Assembly (NCBI GenBank): GCA_964526675.1
Contig: CAZGLY010000038.1
Location: 1 to 29,980, forward strand
From: CAZADA01 sp964526675
Lineage (GTDB): Bacteria > Pseudomonadota > Alphaproteobacteria > Caulobacterales > Maricaulaceae
DNA length: 29,980 nt
Direction of reading: 5' to 3'
Under the pieces are notes generated by a model that was given only the letters and a program-made list of their open reading frames with translations, made no database searches and was not told where the DNA came from. Below, one piece after another: positions 24,662-29,980 of this stretch. Made by a program: the position numbers and the translations under genes. Numbering within the stretch: position 1 is the stretch's first letter; every line of letters begins with the position of its first letter.

Positions 24662-25642
24662 CTAAGGCGTCGGCTCCACACCGCCGCTGTTGAACTGGCC
24701 ATGCCGGCGATACCGCTCCAGGTATTCGGGGATCACAGCCTCCACCGCGGTCGCTGCAACGCCCAGATCGGCCAACGTGCCCACCCCGTCCCCCGCGCTC
24801 ACGACGTTGTCGCGCTTCAGCAGCGTCACCTGATCGCGCGTCAGGAAAGGCTCCACAAACGGCAGCACGCCCAACACCTCGCCGGCGAGCCCCAAGCCCG
24901 ACGCAAACAAAAATGGCATGGGCAACAGCAACCGCCGACGACGGATCTCGATCAGCATCAGGCGCAAAAGTTCCTTGAAGGAGTATACCGTCGGCCCGCC
25001 CAGCTCATACACGCCGCCGGCGGCGCCAGGGCTCGACAAGACCGACGCAACGGCCGCGGCGACGTCGCCGACATAGACCGGTTGAAAGCGGGTTTTGCCC
25101 CCGCCAATCAGCGGCAGCATCGGGGCGAACCGCGCCATGTCCGCGAACCGATTGAAAAACTGATCCTCCGGCCCGAACACGATCGAGGGCCGCACAATCG
25201 TGGCCTCGGGGAAAGCCGCGCGGACACGCGCTTCCCCATCCGCTTTGGTGCGCGCGTAGATCGACTTCGACGCCAAATCGGCCCCGATCGCGGACATCTG
25301 AACAAAACGCTCCACCCCGGCGTCGGCGGCGGCCTGCGCGACGTGACCGGCCGCTTCGGCGTGCAGCGCGCCAAACCGCTGAGCGCCGCTCTGAAACAAC
25401 ACGCCGACCAGATTGACCACGCCGTGCGCGCCATCGACCGCACGCTCGACGGAGGCGCGGTCGCGGATGTTGGCCTGGGCCAGCTGGACTTGGCCGACAT
25501 CGCCCATCACCCGCAGCTCATGGCCCAAATGCGGGCGACGCATCGCCACGCGCACGCGCCGTTCCTGCTTGCACAGGGCGCGCACGACATATCGGCCAAT
25601 GAAACCGGAACCGCCGAAGACGGTGATGAGGTCGCTCGCCAT
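24662..25642 (-). CDS. Complex I NDUFA9 subunit family protein (atypical SDR)
   Basis: 326 aa. The N-terminal NAD(P)-binding Rossmann motif is ITVFGGSGFIGRYVVRAL. Other blocks are VVNLVGVLFQSGAQRFGALH, RFVQMSAIGAD, YARTKADGE with the YxxxK pair, IVRPSIVFGPEDQFFNRFAD and GGVYELGGPTVYSFKELL. These match the alphaproteobacterial homologues of the accessory complex I subunit NDUFA9, where the fold is structural and holds NADPH. Whether the bacterial protein joins complex I is not shown here; no nuo genes are in the window. It converges with uppP, a common neighbour. Confidence 0.92.
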   Translation of the reverse strand: MASDLITVFGGSGFIGRYVVRALCKQERRVRVAMRRPHLGHELRVMGDVGQVQLAQANIRDRASVERAVDGAHGVVNLVGVLFQSGAQRFGALHAEAAGHVAQAAADAGVERFVQMSAIGADLASKSIYARTKADGEARVRAAFPEATIVRPSIVFGPEDQFFNRFADMARFAPMLPLIGGGKTRFQPVYVGDVAAAVASVLSSPGAAGGVYELGGPTVYSFKELLRLMLIEIRRRRLLLPMPFLFASGLGLAGEVLGVLPFVEPFLTRDQVTLLKRDNVVSAGDGVGTLADLGVAATAVEAVIPEYLERYRRHGQFNSGGVEPTP

Positions 25643-25785
25643 GGATTCCGCCTCTGAATGGATGGCCTTGGAGATAGAACGCCGGGCTGTGCCTGTCCAC
25701 GACCGCGAGGTGATGATGATCGCTCTCGCCTTCGCGCTTCTTTAAAGGCGCACGGTCCACGCTGCAGCGCGGGAGGAAGCCCGCC

Positions 25786-26340
25786 ATGAACGACGCGTTG
25801 AGAGACGTCATCGCCCTCGTCGCACCAGAAAGCGACGCCGACGACCACCAGCTCCAGTCGGTCCTGCGTCTCGCCAAACTCGGAATGGTGAAGACCGCCC
25901 ACACCCAGGACGCCTTCTTGAAGACCGCCGAAGGCCTTGATCCGGATGTGCTGATTTTGGGCTTCGCGATCGACGGGCGGCCGAGCATCGACGTGCTGCG
26001 CGCCATTCGCCGTGGCGAAACACGGGTGAACCCGTACGCGCCGATCGTCATCGCGCGGTCCAAAGCGTCACGCAAAGCGGTGAGCCTCGCGCTCAACGCG
26101 GGCGCTCATGAATTCCTGGCGCTGCCCACGTCCGTCTCCACCCTGTCGCGCCTGCTGTATCGCGCGATCTTCGCGGGGCGTCCCTTTGTGCACACCGACA
26201 CCTATGTCGGCCCGTGCCGCCGCCGGCGCCAAGACCACGCCTACACCGGCCCCGAACGGCGCACCGCGCCCTGGGCCGGGTATGTGCACGCCGCCCACAC
26301 CCTCAACGCGTCCGAGGATTCCGACGCTCATATGATCTGA
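25786..26340 (+). CDS. Receiver-like protein lacking the phospho-acceptor Asp, with basic GPERR tail
   Basis: 184 aa. GGGAGGA lies eight bases before the ATG. Residues about 7-125 fold like a response-regulator receiver: LDPDVLILGFAIDGRPSIDV, LRAIRRGETRVNPYAPIVIA, LALNAGAHEFLALPTSVSTL. The Asp that is normally phosphorylated (as in VLLD) is Gly59, the acidic pair at the end of strand 1 reads APES, and the conserved Lys is Leu (FLALP). The tail contains YVGPCRRRRQ and YTGPERR, a motif I recall in other alphaproteobacterial stand-alone receivers. Probably a phosphorylation-independent binding module; partner unknown. Confidence 0.82.
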   Translation: MNDALRDVIALVAPESDADDHQLQSVLRLAKLGMVKTAHTQDAFLKTAEGLDPDVLILGFAIDGRPSIDVLRAIRRGETRVNPYAPIVIARSKASRKAVSLALNAGAHEFLALPTSVSTLSRLLYRAIFAGRPFVHTDTYVGPCRRRRQDHAYTGPERRTAPWAGYVHAAHTLNASEDSDAHMI

Positions 26341-26444
26341 CGCGGCGCGATCAATCGGCGCTGCGCCGTCGGCGGGCCCCATCGGATGGCCTGCGACCGT
26401 GCAACGATCGACGTCGTCAGCGCCGCCACCCGCGCGCGCGCCGA

Positions 26445-26473
26445 TTGACCGGACGCCGGCGTGCGCGTATGCA
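26445..26473 (+). promoter_or_regulatory. Promoter of tRNA-Leu
   Basis: TTGACC (26445-26450) and TATGCA (26468-26473) are 17 bases apart. The start of transcription would fall at about 26480, six bases before the mature tRNA. Confidence 0.6.
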
Positions 26474-26485
26474 CTCCAACCCTGG

Positions 26486-26572
26486 GCCCAGATGGCGGAA
26501 TTGGTAGACGCGCCAGCTTCAGGTGCTGGTATCCGTATGGATGTGGAGGTTCGAGTCCTCTTCTGGGCACCA
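26486..26572 (+). tRNA. tRNA-Leu (anticodon CAG)
   Basis: 87 bases with encoded CCA. The acceptor arm GCCCAGA pairs with TCTGGGC. The anticodon stem CCAGC/GCTGG closes the loop TTCAGGT, giving anticodon CAG, which reads CUG, the main Leu codon of GC-rich genomes. The long variable arm (ATCC-GTAT-GGAT) is typical of class II tRNA-Leu, and GGTTCGAGTCC forms the T-arm. A recombinase remnant starts 23 bases downstream, so its 3' end was probably an attachment site. Confidence 0.97.
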
Positions 26573-26594
26573 ATCACAGCCTCCTAACCCCTTG

Positions 26595-27227
26595 ATGACA
26601 CTCCGTTTCTCGCCGCGAGAGGCTTGGCGCCGGTCGCCCGGTGCACGCAGCGGTACATGTTTTGTGGATCGGGACGGAGGATCGGCTCGTGGCGACGCTC
26701 GCATCCGGCGCCTGCAGGTTGTTGATGGCCAGCGACGCTACCGTCGACGCGCGCCTGACGATCTGCGCGGTGTGGTGGGCCAAACGGAATGGGTGCGCAC
26801 GCTTGGTCTCGCCGTGGGGCAAGAGCGCCACGCGGCACGCCGCGTCGCAGACTATGACGCCGCCTGTGCGCGGATTGTCGCTGAGGCTCACGTCCGGCAT
26901 GCGCTGGACCGGCCTTTTGTTATCGCCAGACCGAACGACACCTCATAGGGGAGCATGCCTCGCATAGCGAAGCCTCCGTCTCCAACGACGCGTCTGCGTG
27001 ACGCCTATGCCGACAACCGCGAGGCCTATGGCGGGACGCGCCATGAAAAGGGCTTTCAAGTCGCGGTCGACAGCGTCATAGCGCATTTGGGCGATGTGGA
27101 TATTCGCACGCTAACGCCGAAATCCGCTATGCATGGCGGCGCATCGTCAGCTTGCGCATCCGACCACCAACACCGTAGCGTCTTCAACACACGCTTACGA
27201 AATGGGCGTCTGGCTAACATCTCATGA
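26595..27227 (+). pseudogene. Decayed tyrosine recombinase (integrase) next to tRNA-Leu
   Basis: One frame carries two parts of an integrase separated only by a TAG at 26946-26948. Upstream (from about 26701), LQVVDGQRRYRRRAPDDL, RGVVGQTEWVRTLG and VADYDAACARIVAEAH resemble the N-terminal arm domain of DUF6538-type integrases. Downstream (from 26955), RLRDAYADNREAYGGTRHEK, GFQVAVDSVIAHLGDVDIRT resembles the core-binding domain. After about 27117 similarity stops; a shift of one frame gives EIRYAWRRIVSLRI before a stop. The catalytic R-H-R-Y domain is missing. The stop, frameshift and truncation mark it as inactive. Assignment rests on motif recognition, not on a search. Confidence 0.68.
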
Positions 27228-27335
27228 TGCGATCTCCGGACGCACCATTTGCCTAGCGGCAGTTTATAGCAATCAAGACTTTACGCCCTCAGCCACGAAG
27301 AAGAAATACAAGTTACCCCACAGATCTTGACGCCG
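27228..27335. other. Non-coding remnant, less GC-rich
   Basis: Visibly richer in A and T than the surroundings (for example GTTTATAGCAATCAAGAC). I see no gene, repeat or terminator. It joins the integrase remnant to the MipA gene. Confidence 0.4.
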
Positions 27336-28148
27336 TCAAAACAACCGATACGCCACATTTAGTCCAAAGAACAGCTGATCTGGCGAGCCTTCTTCCGTAA
27401 CGACCGGGCTGTCAGCCGCGTCGCCAATAAGCCGCGCATAGCTGAAGATTGAGTTCGCCGACCATCTCTCGGCAAGCCGATACGAGACCACGCCGGACAC
27501 GCCGATGTCCCGGAAGCCAGCCTCGGCGTTAAACTCGTCAAGGTCGGACGCAACCGCGCCCGCCGTGTCGACGGTGAAGAACGCTTCTTGGAACGCCTCC
27601 GAGGCGTAGCTCGCGTTGACGGTCGCAACATACGTCCACTTGCGCCCCGGCCGAATGACGCCGGCGCTCGCCTCCGCCACCAAGCCGTCATGGCCGCCGA
27701 TCGCGTCGACGAGGGAGGCGCGTGTGGTGAACAGCAGCGGCGGCCCGTTTTCCGGAGTCAGAATGGGCCGCGTTGTCCCGACGAAACCGCCAAGCTCGAC
27801 GGCGGCGCTGACGTCGCCGAGCGCCTCGATCACGGGGTTATCAGCACTCTGAAAGTCGTTACGCCCTTGATCGATACGGAGGATCGGTCCGAAATCGATA
27901 TTTCCCCCTTTTGTCAAATCGGCTTCAAAACCAAATTGGTTCGTCCGTAAGGTGCGCCCGTCCCGAACATATTCCACGTAAGGAAAAGGGATCGGTACAT
28001 AACTGTCGGAGCCGATATACCGAGGCGCGAGCCCTCCGCCGACACCGAGCGTGAGGCTGTCTTGGGCAAAGCTGGGGTTTACGCCAAGGCAGGCAGCGGC
28101 GAACACTGCATAAAGTCCGGCGATTGCGCCGGTTGTTTGAGCGGTCAT
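27336..28148 (-). CDS. MipA/OmpV family outer-membrane protein
   Basis: 270 aa from ATG 28148 (MTAQTTGAIAG), with GGAG seven bases upstream. A signal peptide ends PSFA-Q. The mature protein begins SLTLGVGGGLAPRYIGSDSY, followed by the P-F-P-Y-V-E-Y-V stretch, as in MipA/OmpV proteins. Alternating polar/hydrophobic strands follow and the protein ends in Phe (NVAYRLF), as expected for an outer-membrane beta-barrel. E. coli MipA contacts lytic transglycosylase and PBP1B; other members are induced by osmotic, cationic-peptide or antibiotic stress. It is divergent from the LysR gene, which probably regulates it. Confidence 0.88.
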   Translation of the reverse strand: MTAQTTGAIAGLYAVFAAACLGVNPSFAQDSLTLGVGGGLAPRYIGSDSYVPIPFPYVEYVRDGRTLRTNQFGFEADLTKGGNIDFGPILRIDQGRNDFQSADNPVIEALGDVSAAVELGGFVGTTRPILTPENGPPLLFTTRASLVDAIGGHDGLVAEASAGVIRPGRKWTYVATVNASYASEAFQEAFFTVDTAGAVASDLDEFNAEAGFRDIGVSGVVSYRLAERWSANSIFSYARLIGDAADSPVVTEEGSPDQLFFGLNVAYRLF

Positions 28149-28248
28149 CGTCGATCTCCAACGTCGGTGGGGGTTGTCTCTGGCGGCTGCCACGCCGCGA
28201 AGTGATGGACCGGCCTAATTAAACCCAATAATGATTGCGCACAGCGTC

Positions 28249-28263
28249 ATAAGTGAGGCTTAT
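28249..28263. promoter_or_regulatory. LysR-type box (T-N11-A) upstream of the LysR gene
   Basis: ATAAG and CTTAT form a perfect 5-5-5 inverted repeat that contains the T-N11-A pattern. It ends four bases before the LysR start codon and lies in the 119-base divergent region with mipA, so it is a likely autoregulatory site. Confidence 0.55.
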
Positions 28264-28267
28264 TGCG

Positions 28268-29194
28268 ATGGATCTCGACCTCAACCTGCTCATCGTCTTC
28301 GACGCGGTCATGACCGAGCGAAATCTTCGCAAAGCCGGCGAACGTCTTGGCCGCTCACAGCCGTCTGTCAGCCAGTCGATGGCGCGGTTGCGCGATCTTG
28401 TCGGCGATCAGCTCTTCGAGCGCAGCCCGCAGGGAATCGTCCCGACTGCACGCGCGGAAATCCTTTGGAACGACATCCGCGACCCGCTGGCGCAGTTGCG
28501 CGAAGCGCTCGTTCCGTCCCAGTTCGATCCCAACGCCAACACTGGAGAAATCGTCCTCGGCCTATCGGACGACGCGCGCATTCTGTTCTGGCCCAGGCTC
28601 GCCAAGAGCCTCAACGGCATGGCGCCGCTGGCGACGCTGCGCGCGATCGACACAAACCACATTTCGGTTTGGCGGGACATTGAGGCCGGCGGGGTCGACC
28701 TCGCCGTCACCGTCGCGGGCCAACCGCCGCCGGGATTCAACGCGCGCGTCCTTTACCAAGACGAATTCATGCTGCTGCTTCGACGTGATGCGATTCCGCC
28801 ACAGACCCCGCGGGATTACGCCGGGCGGCGCCATCTGGCGATCGTTTTCGCAGACGAACGTCCCGCCTTCGCCGATGAAGCGCTCGCAGCCGCAGGAGAA
28901 GAACGGCGCGTCGTCGCGCGCGTTTCCCGCTTCGACGCCCTGCCTGAGCTTGTCAAAGAGCTCGACGCCGTGGTCGCCTTGCCGCGGTTGATCGCTCAGC
29001 ACTTCGCTGACGACCACGACCTTGTGGTTCGTGAACCGCCCGTGGCCTTCCCGCCGGCCGTGTTTCGGATGTGCTGGCGCCAGAAGAACCGGAACGACCC
29101 CAAACACCAATGGCTGCGCAGCTGCGTGGCCGACACGCTTGAGCGTTTGATCCAGGAAGCGCCGCAGCAAAAGCGAGGACAAGGGAGCAAATGA
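28268..29194 (+). CDS. LysR-family transcriptional regulator
   Basis: 308 aa from ATG 28268 (MDLDLNLLIVFDAVMTERNL); an in-frame ATG at 28253 is less likely. The helix-turn-helix is clear: NLRKAGERLGRSQPSVSQSM, ARLRDLVGDQLFERSPQGIV, PTARAE. The long FDAVMTERN-type start and this effector domain resemble the NodD/NahR-like subgroup, which often senses aromatic compounds. The ligand here is unknown. No Shine-Dalgarno is visible, and the LysR box sits almost against the start codon. It converges with the TetR gene, four bases separating the stops. Confidence 0.93.
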   Translation: MDLDLNLLIVFDAVMTERNLRKAGERLGRSQPSVSQSMARLRDLVGDQLFERSPQGIVPTARAEILWNDIRDPLAQLREALVPSQFDPNANTGEIVLGLSDDARILFWPRLAKSLNGMAPLATLRAIDTNHISVWRDIEAGGVDLAVTVAGQPPPGFNARVLYQDEFMLLLRRDAIPPQTPRDYAGRRHLAIVFADERPAFADEALAAAGEERRVVARVSRFDALPELVKELDAVVALPRLIAQHFADDHDLVVREPPVAFPPAVFRMCWRQKNRNDPKHQWLRSCVADTLERLIQEAPQQKRGQGSK

Positions 29195-29198
29195 CGGC

Positions 29199-29804
29199 CT
29201 AGCCGCCGAGACGATCGAGCGCCTGCTCCGTGTAAGCCTCGATCTCTTTCCCAATGGCGACGCGATCAGCCTCGTCTGCGACGAAGTAAACACTCATCAG
29301 TTGTTGTGTCGTGAACTTTAGGAGTCGAATCGTCGACAGGTTTCGCGGCGTCGGCTTGATGTCGAACAGCGCCGCGAACGCCCGGTGGGTTTCCGGCGTC
29401 TCGATGTTCAGGGCGATCTCCTCAGAGACCGATCGTATTTGCCGCGCCAACTTGAGAAGGTGGACATACGCCGGCTCTTGAGCCGCGCATACACGATAAG
29501 TCTCCAAGAAGGCTTTCGCCCGCGCGCGCGACGACTTTCCCTTGAGTTCGGGCAAGCCCTGAAACCAACACCCATTGACGCGCTCATGGGCGTGATCGAA
29601 CGCCTCGAGAATGAGATCGTCCGCGTTTTTGAAGTAACGGTACAGCGTGCCCACGGCGACGCCCGCTTCGGCGGCGATCTCCGATGAGGACGGCAGACTT
29701 TCGCCATCCAGCCGCACCGCCAGCCGTTCGACGGCCGCGACGAGCCGCACCCGGGTCTCCCGCGCGCGATGCTGTTCAGGCTCTTTCGGACCCTTATCGG
29801 CCAT
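29199..29804 (-). CDS. TetR-family transcriptional regulator
   Basis: 201 aa from ATG 29804 (MADKGPKEPEQ). The frame extends to 29864 (MKNFHF), but that extension runs through the palindrome at 29843-29871, so the shorter start is preferred. The N-terminal helix-turn-helix is LPSSSEIAAEAGVAVGTLYR, YFKNADDLILEAFDH. The remaining all-helical part (about 75-201) is the ligand and dimer domain; ligand unknown. The palindrome upstream points to self-repression and perhaps control of a divergent gene past the window edge. Confidence 0.92.
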   Translation of the reverse strand: MADKGPKEPEQHRARETRVRLVAAVERLAVRLDGESLPSSSEIAAEAGVAVGTLYRYFKNADDLILEAFDHAHERVNGCWFQGLPELKGKSSRARAKAFLETYRVCAAQEPAYVHLLKLARQIRSVSEEIALNIETPETHRAFAALFDIKPTPRNLSTIRLLKFTTQQLMSVYFVADEADRVAIGKEIEAYTEQALDRLGG

Positions 29805-29842
29805 TGCCAAACGCCCGCGATTGATCCATATCCCGTCTGGCT

Positions 29843-29871
29843 CGCAAAAGTGAAAGTTTTTCACCTTTGCG
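29843..29871. promoter_or_regulatory. 13-3-13 palindrome, likely TetR operator
   Basis: CGCAAAAGTGAAA (29843-29855) and TTTCACCTTTGCG (29859-29871) match as inverted halves in 12 of 13 positions around GTT. The site lies 39 to 67 bases upstream of the TetR start, the usual place for a self-regulated TetR operator. Confidence 0.75.
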
Positions 29872-29885
29872 TCGGTGTAGGAGTT

Positions 29886-29963
29886 ATGTCGTTGAGTACG
29901 CCCAGCGTTTCGGACACGGTTGGCCGCAAGATCGCGCGCTTCTCCATCGCCGCGCGGTTCTGA
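29886..29963 (+). CDS. Very short open frame divergent from the TetR gene
   Basis: 25 codons, MSLSTPSVSDTVGRKIARF to a TGA at 29961-29963. AGGAG lies three bases before the ATG, closer than usual. It could be a leader peptide, the start of a frameshifted gene, or chance. The window ends 17 bases later, so this cannot be settled here. Confidence 0.25.
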   Translation: MSLSTPSVSDTVGRKIARFSIAARF

Positions 29964-29980
29964 GCAGCCTCTACTGACCG

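Noticed and set aside
1..29980. CRISPR arrays, insertion sequences and complete prophage genes
   Set aside because: No regularly spaced repeats, transposase or phage structural genes are seen; the only mobile trace is the decayed integrase.
26573..29980. Second copy of the tRNA-Leu 3' end as an att site
   Set aside because: I looked for the T-arm/acceptor sequence downstream and found no convincing repeat before the window ends.

Overview
The window is a GC-rich stretch of an alphaproteobacterial chromosome. Gene content and order (divergent rph / hrcA-grpE, dnaK-dnaJ, a nadABC cluster behind a Nudix-winged-helix NAD regulator, queG, an NDUFA9-like complex I protein beside uppP) suggest the Caulobacterales/Maricaulales/Hyphomonadaceae side of the class. 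The genus cannot be fixed from sequence alone. A run of ten Ns inside a low-quality stretch shows that this is a draft assembly.

Regions. (1) 1-2614, minus strand: rph, then a translationally coupled ruvC-ruvA-Nudix operon; ruvB is not present. (2) 2707-11291, mostly plus strand: the heat-shock genes hrcA-grpE and dnaK-dnaJ, separated by an S9-like exported protein that lacks catalytic residues and by a minus-strand AlkB-like dioxygenase. A 49-codon membrane-protein gene with an apparent one-base frameshift sits in front of alkB. (3) 11366-12202: a universal stress protein. (4) 12367-19000: a NAD biosynthesis block. An HD hydrolase overlaps a NadQ/NrtR-like regulator; nadA, two paralogous exported proteins, nadB and nadC follow. 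Two 15-bp dyads whose centres are exactly 63 bp apart lie over promoter-like sequences before nadA and are the best candidate operators. (5) 19097-25642: UPF0114 membrane protein, SDR oxidoreductase (containing the assembly gap), TPR protein, GST-queG pair, uppP and an NDUFA9-like protein. (6) 25786-26572: a receiver-like protein without its phospho-acceptor, then tRNA-Leu(CAG) with its own promoter. (7) 26573-29980: accessory DNA behind the tRNA. It holds a decayed tyrosine recombinase, a MipA/OmpV outer-membrane protein divergent from a LysR regulator, and a TetR regulator with a 13-3-13 palindrome upstream.

How it fits together: NadB, NadA and NadC make NaMN from aspartate, and the regulator next to them probably senses an NAD-related metabolite and acts at the two dyads. 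DnaK, DnaJ and GrpE form the Hsp70 machine; dnaK has a sigma-32-like promoter and no CIRCE element was seen, so HrcA probably acts elsewhere (classically groESL). The tRNA-proximal region looks like the scar of an integrated element.
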